Source: Fibrobacter sp. UWB11 (GTDB lineage: Bacteria > Fibrobacterota > Fibrobacteria > Fibrobacterales > Fibrobacteraceae). From it: a DNA stretch of 64,000 bases. The notes under the pieces are model-generated. The model saw only the letters and a list, made by a program, of their open reading frames with translations, was not told the DNA's origin and searched no databases. The stretch lies in assembly GCF_900143015.1 (NCBI RefSeq), contig NZ_FSRT01000001.1, forward strand, positions 62,001 through 126,000, in the 5' to 3' direction. A program made the position numbers and the translations under genes. This document shows, one piece after another, positions 23,410 to 32,352 of the stretch. Positions within the stretch are counted from its first letter, which is position 1. Each line of letters opens with the position of its first letter.

Positions 23410-24420
23410 ATGCCAGCCGAAATTAAAATTCTTGAAAGAGCTGAAATGTATCTGAGAAAGCTTTCTTGCGGAGTGAATCCTCTGACTGAGGAATCCTTGC
23501 CAGAAGGGGACGCATGCCGACAGGACCGTATTAGCAAGTGCCTGACTTATGTGGCCGATTATTTAAAGCAAAAAGTGATGCCTGTTATGGAACGTCAAGA
23601 AAAGGCTAAGGCTCCGAAACCGCCGAAAATCTTGAAACCGCGCATGGTTCGTGATGCGGCTGATAAAGAACTTGTCTTTACTCCTGAAATGTTGTCTAAG
23701 TTTGAAGTCTCGGAAGAACCGGTATCTGTTTCGGGCATTGTTCGTCGCTTGAATTTCTTAATTCCGCAGGAGAGCGGAATGATGCCGCTTGTTTATGCGG
23801 ATGTTGCCGAAGTGCTTTCGAAAGAGGGCATCCTTTTGAAACAAGAAGGCGATAAGGGTAAAGATTTGAATTTGCCGACTCCGCATGGCGAAGAACTAGG
23901 ATTTGCAAAGGTGGAAGCCGATATTCGTGGACATCATTCGATTTACACGAAATGTAATGTGGATGCACAGAAGTTTATTTTAAATAATATTGACAAATGT
24001 GTTGCTCAGGCAAATGAACGTTTGGCAAAGCGCAGGGAAAGTGCTGAACTTGGTGAAACGGGTCGCGTTGGCAAAGAAAAGTTCCATGTTACAGATGAAC
24101 AAATCAAGAATTATCCAGCAGATGAAGCTCCGGTGCCGGTAAGCGAAATTGCAAGGCGCTTGAATGATTTGCTCCCGCAAGATTCCAACGTCGAAAAGAT
24201 TTACTTCAAGACGATTCGCGATTGGTTTGTGTCGCAGAATTATCTCGAAGAAAAGAAGAATGCGCTTGGAAAGATTTTCTTTGTGCCGACAGAAACGGGC
24301 TCGCAGAATGGTATTGTGACGGAATCTCGCGTGGGCAAGAACGGTGAAAACTATGACGCGGTCTTGTACAATGGTGTCGCGCAGAAGCTCGTGCTCGACC
24401 ACGTGAACGAACTCGCGTAA
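23410..24420 (+). CDS. Protein with an internally duplicated winged-helix-like domain
   Basis: A 336-aa soluble protein. Residues 1-60 form a helical domain (ILERAEMYLRKLSCGVNPLTEESLPEG) of a type common in Bacteroidetes/Fibrobacteres hypotheticals. Two copies of a roughly 100-residue unit follow: copy 1 (about 95-200) has PVSVSGIVRRLNFLIP and copy 2 (about 230-336) has PVPVSEIARRLNDLLP, each followed by a helix, a Y-L-E/I-L-L segment and a strand pair ending in Q-K-[FL]-[IV]-L-[ND]. The pattern looks like paired winged-helix modules. AAAAAGGG precedes the ATG. DNA-related activity is a guess. Confidence 0.6.
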   Translation: MPAEIKILERAEMYLRKLSCGVNPLTEESLPEGDACRQDRISKCLTYVADYLKQKVMPVMERQEKAKAPKPPKILKPRMVRDAADKELVFTPEMLSKFEVSEEPVSVSGIVRRLNFLIPQESGMMPLVYADVAEVLSKEGILLKQEGDKGKDLNLPTPHGEELGFAKVEADIRGHHSIYTKCNVDAQKFILNNIDKCVAQANERLAKRRESAELGETGRVGKEKFHVTDEQIKNYPADEAPVPVSEIARRLNDLLPQDSNVEKIYFKTIRDWFVSQNYLEEKKNALGKIFFVPTETGSQNGIVTESRVGKNGENYDAVLYNGVAQKLVLDHVNELA

Positions 24421-24422
24421 TT

Positions 24423-24530
24423 AGTCATCCTGGAGCCGAAGGCGATAGGATCCATAATATGAAAAGCACCGTCCCTGCTTATTGCAAGGATGGCGTTTTT
24501 TTTGTCATGCCTGCCTTGTGCCGGCATCAC
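24423..24530. repeat. Palindromic repeats flanking a terminator-like hairpin
   Basis: GTCATCCTGGAGCCG...AGGATCCAT (24424-24457) and GTCATGCCTGCC-TTGT-GCCGGCAT (24504-24528) flank CACCGTCCCTGC/GCAAGGATGGCG followed by T8, a probable terminator at 24468-24503. Confidence 0.6.
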
Positions 24531-24555
24531 CATTCACGTCTCGAAATACAGATAT

Positions 24556-27477
24556 TTACCTGAGTCTGCGGAGCCCTCTGGGCATAGGAACTTCCTTACC
24601 ATCCTCGCCGAGCAAGTAGATGTTGTCGAGGCTGATGAATCCTTTGCCGCTATGGCGGGCGCGGAATGCGAAGTTCTTGATTTTAGTCGGGTCGAGCTGC
24701 GGGATTGTCTTGCCCCAACCTTCTTGTTGCATGTTTTCCCAGATGAGTGTGTCGCGAGTCCAGTTGCCATGCGTGTTCTTGAGACGGATCATGAATTCAT
24801 CATAGTCTTCGACTTGGCTTGACATGATTTGCAGTTCGATATAGCCTTGTGGATTGTTGTGTGTTGTTGCATAATCGAAAACGATGCCGACAGATTTTTT
24901 GACTTCTTCCGGAATGGCATAGTATGCACCGGAGTAGTTCGGCCAGCCAAGCTCAGGAGGCTGCTCCACGATAAAATCGTGACGGATATAACCACCGAGT
25001 GGCGGATTGCCGTTGATGATTTTTGCATCCATGGATGTGGCGTTGTCGCCATTGACGACCGGGAACCACGATACGTTGTCTAAACCGTTATCGAAGTTCT
25101 GCATTACGCTTGTGGTGCGGTAAGCGCCGCGGACGCGGAACGGAACTTTGAAGGTTGCTTTCTTTTTGTTCTTGCCGATAAGCGTAATCTTGAGTTCTTG
25201 AGCTTCCTTGATAACTTTATCTGTGACAGGAATTTTGACATGGAAACTTTCGATAGAAGAATTCCACTTGCCATCGTCCGGCGTAGCATGAATTGTGAGC
25301 GGTTTCTTTTCCCATTTGTCAATTTGAATGTCGGCTCCTGCGAGTTCCCCGCCATCTTGTACAGCAGTCACGAAGAGGTCGAGCGTATCGCCTGCGGTCA
25401 TGACCTTCTTTTCGAGCGCTATGGCGAGCACTTCGGGGGCGTTGTTTGCCTGTGCAGGCGGGTTCATGCGGACGACAACTGTTCCGAACGGAGGAATTTC
25501 GATGTCGGTGTTTTTGCCTTCGAGACGGCGACCGCTCGGGCCCATTTTCGGATATGGGTATGCGTTTCTTTGATCGCCAATCCACTTGAATTGATCTTCG
25601 CCGAATACGTCAATTTCGGTGCGTACGCCGTTTGTTTTTTTCTTATCGCTCTTGCGATTGATTTGCACGACTTGCTTGCTGTCGGTCAAATTTATAAGGA
25701 GTGTGTTGCAGTTATTGCCTTTGCAAATGGCGTAAGGAACGACATCTGCGGTAGTGCTCTTGACAGGAACCACTGCGTAGCCGTTTTCGAGGAATCGTTT
25801 GAATGCCATGTAGACACCGAAATATTCTGCGGTTGGCTCAAGGCTTGCCCAGCGGTTCCATGAACCTTCTTTCAAAAGTGCGGTCATGCTGATGGTACCC
25901 CATGTGTGGTCAGGACCTTCAAATACGTTGCCGAAGGCGTCCCACGGGAGCGCTTGGAAGCGGTCGCCAAAGCGGACGGCGTACTGTGCGAAAATGTTTG
26001 CTATGCCGGCAGCTTGCGGGTAGTCCATCCAAATTTGAGAACCCTGTACGGAGGTGCTGAATTCCGAGAGAAACACGCGACGCTTACCTTCGAGGTAGCG
26101 GTTCATCCAGGCGTTGAGTGTGTCAGCGTTCCATGCGACATCAAGGCTCGCCTTGAGCATGTCCTTTGCGTTCAAGTTTTCGGGGGCCCAGTACGGATAA
26201 GTGTGCAAGTCGACAACATCGAGATAGCGTTTGCCATCGGCTTTTTCAGCATCGCCAACGATGCGTAAGAATTCCGCCATCCAGTATTTGCCATCGTTGA
26301 GGCCTGCGCCTTTCTGTAACATTTTATGTGTGCTGAATAGCGGACCATGCAAGATGATACTTGGATCAACAGCCTTCATGGCACGAGCGTATTCGATAAA
26401 GCGGGCTGCATATTGCCTTGCCGAAAGTGGACCGGATTCTTCCCATTCGCCGTCAAGTTCGTTACCGATTTGCCATTGCTTGATGTTGTATTTTTTGACT
26501 TTATTTGCGTACTTGACCCAAGCGGCTGCTTCTTTGGACGTGCCTGTGCCTGCGTTAACGCAAATCACAGCTTGTGCTTTTTGACCGTTCACCAATTTCG
26601 GAAGCTGGTTGATGTAGGTCATGAATTCTTCGAAATGCCACTTGATATTAGTCCAGTCGGTGCGCGGCTTATCGCCGTTGCGGGTGGACATGGCAAAGAA
26701 CTTGTAATCATTCCCGGCGAGTAAATCGTCAGAACCGCTGTAGAGCTTCATTTCACGAATTTGCACGCCCTTAGACGGCAAGTCGGTTGTCTTGAACTTT
26801 ACGGCAACGTAACGTGCTCGCGTTGTTGGAAATTTGTACTTGGTTTGGTTACCCGTAACCTTGACGGTGCCCCATCTCTTCAACTTGTTTTCTGCATGCT
26901 GATGAACGCCCGGATAATCGGCATAGTCTTCGGTCCAGTACGAGAAATCAAAAGATTTCGGGCGGAGATTGCCCCAGTCGATGACGATGGAATCGAGGTC
27001 TTTCTTTTCAGGGAACTCGATGACAATCCAAGGCGGATCTTTCGGGTCGAGGATTTCTCCCCACCACATGGTTTCCATGTTGTTGTCGGCAAGGTGGCTG
27101 CGACGAATGAATCCGTAGTTGTCCTTGGTAGTGCCACGGTAAATTGTTTCTCCTAAAAATCCCGGAGCCCAGCTTTCTTCGCTTGGCGTCCAAAGACCAG
27201 TGCTGTCGTATTTGCCGGCACCGTTCCAATGGTAGTCATTGCTCAAGCTCCCGTTCGGGAAACGGAAAATCGTGTAGCCGCCATCGACGAGGGCTGGGGT
27301 CATGTCGTAATAGCGGGAGGGCGGGTTCCAGATGGCAAGATCTGCGCCCATCATGTTCTGCTTGTTTATGACGATACCGGGATGGGTGTCGTCAATTTCG
27401 ATGACGTTTTGAGCAGCAAGCGCAGAAGTCGCTGAAATCGCGAATGCCGTGCTGCACAAAAATTTTTTGAATTTCAT
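24556..27477 (-). CDS. cel51A: Secreted GH51 glycoside hydrolase with CBM11-like C-terminus (endoglucanase F/Cel51A-like)
   Basis: A 973-aa exported enzyme, signal peptide to about residue 21. The clan-A barrel carries the acid/base WQIGNE (E340) and nucleophile VFLSEFS (E472), as in GH51. A discoidin/F5-8C-like module (about 126-247: NNMETMWWGE, PPWIVIEFPE, LDSIVIDWG, ARYVAVKF) is inserted between the first strand and the rest of the barrel. Residues 560-670 form a C-terminal beta domain, about 685-790 an Ig-like part, and 800-965 a jelly roll resembling CBM11 (NFDNGLDNVSWFPV ... ISLDNIYLLGEDG). It ends in RGLRRLR. The layout recalls F. succinogenes endoglucanase F. Arabinofuranosidase activity is the alternative for GH51. 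Confidence 0.65.
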   Translation of the reverse strand: MKFKKFLCSTAFAISATSALAAQNVIEIDDTHPGIVINKQNMMGADLAIWNPPSRYYDMTPALVDGGYTIFRFPNGSLSNDYHWNGAGKYDSTGLWTPSEESWAPGFLGETIYRGTTKDNYGFIRRSHLADNNMETMWWGEILDPKDPPWIVIEFPEKKDLDSIVIDWGNLRPKSFDFSYWTEDYADYPGVHQHAENKLKRWGTVKVTGNQTKYKFPTTRARYVAVKFKTTDLPSKGVQIREMKLYSGSDDLLAGNDYKFFAMSTRNGDKPRTDWTNIKWHFEEFMTYINQLPKLVNGQKAQAVICVNAGTGTSKEAAAWVKYANKVKKYNIKQWQIGNELDGEWEESGPLSARQYAARFIEYARAMKAVDPSIILHGPLFSTHKMLQKGAGLNDGKYWMAEFLRIVGDAEKADGKRYLDVVDLHTYPYWAPENLNAKDMLKASLDVAWNADTLNAWMNRYLEGKRRVFLSEFSTSVQGSQIWMDYPQAAGIANIFAQYAVRFGDRFQALPWDAFGNVFEGPDHTWGTISMTALLKEGSWNRWASLEPTAEYFGVYMAFKRFLENGYAVVPVKSTTADVVPYAICKGNNCNTLLINLTDSKQVVQINRKSDKKKTNGVRTEIDVFGEDQFKWIGDQRNAYPYPKMGPSGRRLEGKNTDIEIPPFGTVVVRMNPPAQANNAPEVLAIALEKKVMTAGDTLDLFVTAVQDGGELAGADIQIDKWEKKPLTIHATPDDGKWNSSIESFHVKIPVTDKVIKEAQELKITLIGKNKKKATFKVPFRVRGAYRTTSVMQNFDNGLDNVSWFPVVNGDNATSMDAKIINGNPPLGGYIRHDFIVEQPPELGWPNYSGAYYAIPEEVKKSVGIVFDYATTHNNPQGYIELQIMSSQVEDYDEFMIRLKNTHGNWTRDTLIWENMQQEGWGKTIPQLDPTKIKNFAFRARHSGKGFISLDNIYLLGEDGKEVPMPRGLRRLR

Positions 27478-27517
27478 AAGACCTCCTCGAATATGGGGTA
27501 GGGTTCGTCGTAAAAAT

Positions 27518-28108
27518 TTACTGAATTTCTAGCTTGCTAAAAGTTTCGTAATGATCTGCGGTATAGTAAATAATACAGTCGCTTTGATAGACGAGACGCT
27601 TGGTGCCGCGATTTTTGGCGGAGTATTCAACATCGGCTTCGTGATAAGAGCCTTCTGGCAAGGTCGCATGATAGTTGCTTGCGTTTGAAGCGTAATTGCT
27701 GAATTTGTCGCCACCAATCATCACACCGATGGTTGTCCACGGGTTGAAATTCCACTTTTCGAAAGTCTTGCCTGTTTTCGATTCGTAAAGTTTTTGACCC
27801 TCGTTTTTGCCCACGTAATTGCTTGGCAGCTTGTCGAACTTGCACAAGTACGCGGCAACGGAATCACGTGTGGTGTATTTGCCGGATTCTTGAACGGCTT
27901 TAAGGATAGAAGTGAAATAGTCTGCTTGGTTAAACGCATCTTGTGCACAAATGATATTTCCGCACTCATCGTGTGAATATTTATAACACTGTATATTGTC
28001 GTAAGATACTTCTTTGCAGTTGTCCTCTGGTGCAGACGTTGTGCAGGCAGTTGCAAAGACAGAAATTGCAACTGTGATGTATAGCTTGAAAAATTTCTTT
28101 AGATTCAT
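27518..28108 (-). CDS. Lipoprotein of unknown function
   Basis: A 196-aa lipoprotein: signal peptide, lipobox ATAC (Cys22). The mature protein has six more cysteines, tyrosine-rich stretches and a C-terminal CIIYYTADHYETFSKLEIQ. No domain is recognised. It lies 40 bases upstream of the GH51 gene on the same strand with little gap, so it may be co-transcribed with it and act in the same envelope. Confidence 0.55.
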   Translation of the reverse strand: MNLKKFFKLYITVAISVFATACTTSAPEDNCKEVSYDNIQCYKYSHDECGNIICAQDAFNQADYFTSILKAVQESGKYTTRDSVAAYLCKFDKLPSNYVGKNEGQKLYESKTGKTFEKWNFNPWTTIGVMIGGDKFSNYASNASNYHATLPEGSYHEADVEYSAKNRGTKRLVYQSDCIIYYTADHYETFSKLEIQ

Positions 28109-28167
28109 GTTTTAAAATGTAATAAAAGCGGTTTTGCAACACGGACTTCGTGCAACCTCGAATAGCG

Positions 28168-29196
28168 TCAAGGCCTGATTCTGATGTTGGTTCTTCTTGA
28201 CAAGACTTTTTTATTGACAATGTACAGTAAGTATGCTGCAAAAAATGAAATGAGCATGGTGAGAATATTCGAAGAATCCTTGTCGAGAAAGTCTATAAAA
28301 TTAAAAAATAATTTGTATATAAATATGTGGCACAAATACAATTCTAATGACATTAGCCCAAAGACCGTAAATATTTTATCAATAGTTTTGAATTTGTCGA
28401 AAAATTTTGCAAGGAGAATGCAAAAAACAGGCGTTATGATAATGTAGGGGAGGTAGGCGAGGGAACAAGTTTGCAATGCGTAGAAAAAATAGGTCTGAAA
28501 TATAAATAAAATAATTGTTGCGATGAATGTTGCGGCCAATCCTATAGTTTTTAATTTTTTAGTGAGTCTTATATTACATCCGTCCTTTGCCCAGTGACCA
28601 AAAATAGCGCCTATGAAAAATATCGGGATTCTTGCGTAAGTCAATATAATGAATCCCCCGTAGTTCTTGTTGTTGTAGCAAAGAATACAAGTTAAGGCGT
28701 AGATTAACATTAAAGAAAATCCTGCTCCGATAAAATAGAACGATGCTTTGAACCCGTATTTTTTGAATAGCTTGAAGTAAACAGGGAATATTGCGTATAG
28801 GAACACTATGCAAGAAATAAACCACGATTCGTCACGATACCCAATCCAATAGCCCAGTGTCGTTGCCTTGCATATCAATTGGTAAATGGCCCTAGTGCTA
28901 AAATCCATTTGCGCCAAAAAGACAACGCCAATCACAACCCAAAATTCTGGAAGAATACGGAAAAACCTGCTCTTGTAATATTTCTTTAAATCAAAATTTT
29001 TTCTAGATAGGGAATAGTATAGACCGAAACCGGATAAAAATAAAAAAATGTCCACGCCGCCATAACCCACGGACCTGATAAAATCAATGACTGTTAAATC
29101 TGTGGGGACTCGCAAATGAAACAGCATAATCCATAATATGGCAAAGCCCATTATGGCACTTCTGTGTTTTGATATTAATTGAAGTATACTGTTCAC
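28168..29196 (-). CDS. Acyltransferase family 3 membrane protein
   Basis: A 342-aa integral membrane protein with about ten hydrophobic helices. The N-terminus has the family pattern MGFAILWIMLFHLRV with the H-x-R-like catalytic region (F-H-L-R), then GYGGVDIFLFLSGFGLYYSL and a YYKSRFFRILPEFW segment, as in O-acetyltransferases acting on surface polysaccharide or lipid. Base composition is AT-rich compared with its neighbours, suggesting transfer. No sugar locus is nearby, so the acceptor is unknown. Confidence 0.8.
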   Translation of the reverse strand: MNSILQLISKHRSAIMGFAILWIMLFHLRVPTDLTVIDFIRSVGYGGVDIFLFLSGFGLYYSLSRKNFDLKKYYKSRFFRILPEFWVVIGVVFLAQMDFSTRAIYQLICKATTLGYWIGYRDESWFISCIVFLYAIFPVYFKLFKKYGFKASFYFIGAGFSLMLIYALTCILCYNNKNYGGFIILTYARIPIFFIGAIFGHWAKDGCNIRLTKKLKTIGLAATFIATIILFIFQTYFFYALQTCSLAYLPYIIITPVFCILLAKFFDKFKTIDKIFTVFGLMSLELYLCHIFIYKLFFNFIDFLDKDSSNILTMLISFFAAYLLYIVNKKVLSRRTNIRIRP

Positions 29197-29303
29197 TTTA
29201 TTAATATACTCGTTTTTATGAAATAATGATATCAGTTCTTTTGTGAAAAGTGTAAATAATCTATATTCATGGTATGTTTAACGCTTGTCAAGCAGGTTCT
29301 CGG

Positions 29304-29549
29304 ATGGAAGAAATTTTCAATACTAAAGGCACGTGTGCCACGACGATTCAATTTACGCGCGATGGCGATAAAATCCGCAATATCCGTTTTACGGGCGGTT
29401 GCAATGGAAACCTCAAGGCGATTGCAAAGCTTTGCGAAGGCATGACCGCCGAAGACATTGCTGCTAAATTGCTCGGTAATACATGCGGTGGCAAGCCTAC
29501 ATCTTGCGCCGACCAGCTTGCTAAAGCCGTTCTCGGTCGAGAACCATAA
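29304..29549 (+). CDS. TSCPD-domain protein (TIGR03905-like)
   Basis: An 81-aa protein from ATG 29304 (MEEIFNTKGTC); an in-frame upstream ATG at 29274 would add ten residues. Motifs TKGTCATTI, FTGGCNGNLKAIAKL and CGGKPTSCADQLA fit the TSCPD family found at the end of some ribonucleotide reductases and as stand-alone proteins. The four conserved cysteines suggest metal binding. Role as a stand-alone protein is unknown. It is divergent from the acyltransferase gene. Confidence 0.75.
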   Translation: MEEIFNTKGTCATTIQFTRDGDKIRNIRFTGGCNGNLKAIAKLCEGMTAEDIAAKLLGNTCGGKPTSCADQLAKAVLGREP

Positions 29550-29583
29550 TCTGCCAGTTGGTGGTTTTGCTCGCGTTGGCTCA

Positions 29584-30024
29584 ATGAAACGATGTCGCCA
29601 AAAACGTACCCCTATGAACCGCTCGCAGATGATGCAGGCGGTTCATTCCGAAGATACAAAGCCGGAAATTTTGGTACGCCGCGCACTTTTCAAGGCTGGT
29701 TTTCGCTACAAATTGCATCGGCATGATTTGCCGGGTTCGCCAGATTTGTTTATTCTAAAATATGGTGTGGTTGTGTTTGTAAACGGGTGCTTTTGGCACC
29801 AGCATGGTTGCAAATTTACGAGCCGCCCTAAGAGCAATCCTGAATTTTGGAATGCAAAATTTGACAACAATATCGTTCGTGATATCAAGACGAATTGGGA
29901 ACTTTCGTTACAGGGCTATCGCGTGGCGACTGTTTGGGAATGTTCTATCAAATACGATTTTGACCGTTCCATAGAGCGCCTCAAGGCGTTTATTGAAAGC
30001 GACGAAGAAACGATTGAGATTTAA
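29584..30024 (+). CDS. vsr: Very short patch repair endonuclease Vsr
   Basis: A 146-aa T:G-mismatch endonuclease of the Vsr type. Landmarks are MMQAVHSEDTKPEILVRRALF, YKLHRHDLPGSPDLFILKYG (catalytic Asp in the P-D strand), VVFVNGCFWHQHGC (zinc-binding His/Cys), and the C-terminal VATVWECSIK. Starts at 29584 or 29614 are both possible; the second is closer to the usual family N-terminus. Normally vsr sits beside a cytosine methylase gene. None is present here, so it is an orphan. Confidence 0.9.
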   Translation: MKRCRQKRTPMNRSQMMQAVHSEDTKPEILVRRALFKAGFRYKLHRHDLPGSPDLFILKYGVVVFVNGCFWHQHGCKFTSRPKSNPEFWNAKFDNNIVRDIKTNWELSLQGYRVATVWECSIKYDFDRSIERLKAFIESDEETIEI

Positions 30025-30148
30025 AACGTCAAAAAAATGCATTTTTTTGACAAATTTTGGCGTTTAAAACAATACAACAAAAAAAACTTTGCATAGAACC
30101 AATTGGGATTAGTTGCCTATATCTTTGTTTATAACAAAGAGGAGTACT

Positions 30149-31696
30149 ATGAGGAGTTCAAAGATCATTTCGTTCATGACCGTTTTCGGTCTAAGTGCAT
30201 TCGTGTATGCAGCGAATGCCAACACCCCAACCCAATTCTTCGACAAGGATGGAGCCTATTATGGCCCGGATTGCGATGAGACCAATTACAAGGGCGCTTA
30301 TTACACAGGCGATTACACAAGCCCTTTCAAGACGGTCCTAGGCAAAACCGATGAAGATATACAAAAGAAGTTGGACCAATTGTGGAATCACTACTTCGGG
30401 GGACAAGCGGATAAAACAGTTTATTACGAAGACCGCGACGGTGGCTACATCGTCGATATCAACAACAACGATATTCGTTCCGAAGGTATGTCGTACGGTA
30501 TGATGATTGCGGTGCAGACAAACCATAAAGATGAATTCAAAAAACTTTGGAATTGGGCCAAAAGTCATTTGTGGCACGATCCCGCCAGAGGTGGCAACGG
30601 CTATTTCTCTTGGCAAGCGAATCGTGATGGTTCTACACGTGATCAGGGAAATGCGCCCGATGGCGAAATCTATTTTATGATGTCGCTTTTGTTTGCTGCA
30701 AACCGTTGGGACAATGCTGACTACATGAAGGACGCGCAAACAATTTTGAAAGCTTGTTGGAAAGGCAATGGCAATTCTTTGTATAGCGAACAGTCCTATA
30801 TTGCTACGTTCCAGCCAACTGATGGCAACAACACTTGGGGCGATGCTTCTTACAGTTTGCCGGCATTCGTTGATTTGTTTAGCCGTTGGTCTGATACCAA
30901 TAAGGATAAGTGGCTGAAGGCAACAAAGGCTACGCGAGACCACATTTACAATTCCGCAAACTCTAAATCGGGATTGTGCACCGATTACAGCAACTTTGAC
31001 GGAACGCCGCATTATGCGTTTGGCAATAATTCGAAGCGATATTCGTTCGATGCCATTCGCTGCCCCATGAATTATGGCATGGATTACTATTTGTTCGGTG
31101 CGGATGCAGAACGTCAAACGAAAATTGCGAAGCTCATTACAGATTTCTTTGAAAAGGATGATTACAGACATGGCCATTTTGAATGGGACGGCTCTGATCC
31201 GACAGGTGCATTCACGATTGGGCAGGCTGGTGCAAATGCCGTGGCGACTTACGCCTTGCTCGACGTACCCGAATATAAGGATTTGGTCAAGAAGGTATTG
31301 CAGAAGGCATGGGATGCAAAGCCCATCGTAGGCAACGAACGTTACTATGACGGTTTGGTGCATTACCTGGCTATGCTCCATTTGACGGGAAACTTCAAGA
31401 TTTGGAAACCCAAGCCAAAGAATGTCAAGGAAAAAACAGAACCCGCGGGTGAATACAATGGCGCTACGTATAAAGAAGGCGATACCATTGACGCATTCGA
31501 AGATTGTGAACTTTACAAGATTACGTTTGTCAAGGGCGCTGAAGAGAAAAAGGATTCTACGGATGCTTTGAAAAGCTTGGACTTGCGTGTGGGACAATTC
31601 AAGATGGAACGTAATTACAACCTCAAGGGTTGCAAGGTCAATAGTGAAAAGGCTGCTCGTGGTGCTTACTACGGAAGGATTGTTCCGGTAAAGTAA
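30149..31696 (+). CDS. Secreted GH8 glycoside hydrolase, reducing-end exo-oligoxylanase type
   Basis: A 515-aa exported enzyme. ATG 30149 is preceded by AAAGAGGAG and starts a signal peptide ending near VYAANA. The GH8 (alpha/alpha)6 fold is marked by DIRSEGMSYGMMIAVQ (general acid E112) and NAPDGEIYFMMSLLFAANRW (D171). The latter, with D-G-E instead of D-A-D, matches the subgroup of reducing-end xylose-releasing exo-oligoxylanases rather than chitosanase or cellulase types. Residues 425-515 form a small C-terminal beta domain with two cysteines ending GRIVPVK, like the basic tails of Fibrobacter exported hydrolases. It is monocistronic. Confidence 0.8.
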   Translation: MRSSKIISFMTVFGLSAFVYAANANTPTQFFDKDGAYYGPDCDETNYKGAYYTGDYTSPFKTVLGKTDEDIQKKLDQLWNHYFGGQADKTVYYEDRDGGYIVDINNNDIRSEGMSYGMMIAVQTNHKDEFKKLWNWAKSHLWHDPARGGNGYFSWQANRDGSTRDQGNAPDGEIYFMMSLLFAANRWDNADYMKDAQTILKACWKGNGNSLYSEQSYIATFQPTDGNNTWGDASYSLPAFVDLFSRWSDTNKDKWLKATKATRDHIYNSANSKSGLCTDYSNFDGTPHYAFGNNSKRYSFDAIRCPMNYGMDYYLFGADAERQTKIAKLITDFFEKDDYRHGHFEWDGSDPTGAFTIGQAGANAVATYALLDVPEYKDLVKKVLQKAWDAKPIVGNERYYDGLVHYLAMLHLTGNFKIWKPKPKNVKEKTEPAGEYNGATYKEGDTIDAFEDCELYKITFVKGAEEKKDSTDALKSLDLRVGQFKMERNYNLKGCKVNSEKAARGAYYGRIVPVK

Positions 31697-31870
31697 ATGT
31701 ATCGGTGAACTGCGCGCAAAGCAAAGGAAATGTGCGCTGTGCAAGGGAAATGCGCATAGAGCAGGTTTCTGACTGTCGCCCCGGCCCGAGTTTGCCTCGA
31801 ACATTTTAATTAGTCATCCTCGCGTAGGCGAGGATCTTTTCTTTTATAAAAAGAACTATCTTTTTTAAAA
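31697..31870. repeat. Intergenic gap with GTCAT-type palindrome
   Basis: No gene. GTCATCCTCGC-GTAG-GCGAGGAT lies at 31813-31836 and is followed by TCTTTTCTTTT, so it may also terminate the GH8 transcript. An imperfect TGCGC-rich repeat lies at 31711-31760. Confidence 0.55.
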
Positions 31871-31882
31871 AAGGAGATAGTT

Positions 31883-32344
31883 GTGCAAGTAAGTTACACT
31901 GAATGGGTATGTCCTGAATGTAAAACAAAGAATCGTGAATCCTGCAACACTTGGATGTACGGCAGTCCGATTCGCGAGTGCAAGGCCTGCCGTAGCGAAT
32001 ACCTGGACAGGCGATTCCGCGAAGTAGCGATAGACGGTTTCGATCCGCGCAGCAACAATGCTAAAATCTATGTGAAGGGAGCCCTTATTCTCTTGGCTAT
32101 AGCCCTTGTTTGCGGCGTGCTGACTTATTTTCAGTATAACGGTGGATATTACTCCATGAAGGTCGTTGTCGCGGGAGCGGCGAGTGCTCTGGTTGCCATT
32201 GCCTGTGGAATCAACGCTTTGCGCATTAAGCTCGGATTCCAGAACAAGGACAATGACAAGTACATGGCGGAATCCAAGGCCCGCCTGAGTGACCCGCAGT
32301 ATGTCGAAAAATTGCGGAAGTACGGGTACAGGGTTCAAAAATAG
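31883..32344 (+). CDS. Zinc-ribbon protein with two membrane spans
   Basis: A 153-aa protein starting at GTG 31883 with AAGGAGA upstream. A treble-clef-like zinc ribbon, C-x2-C (WVCPECKTKN) and C-x2-C (RECKACRSEY), occupies residues 9-42. Two hydrophobic helices follow (about 66-84 and 93-111) and then a charged tail. No family is recognised. The gene lies eight bases before the BASS transporter. Confidence 0.6.
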   Translation: MQVSYTEWVCPECKTKNRESCNTWMYGSPIRECKACRSEYLDRRFREVAIDGFDPRSNNAKIYVKGALILLAIALVCGVLTYFQYNGGYYSMKVVVAGAASALVAIACGINALRIKLGFQNKDNDKYMAESKARLSDPQYVEKLRKYGYRVQK

Positions 32345-32352
32345 GTGTAGCG

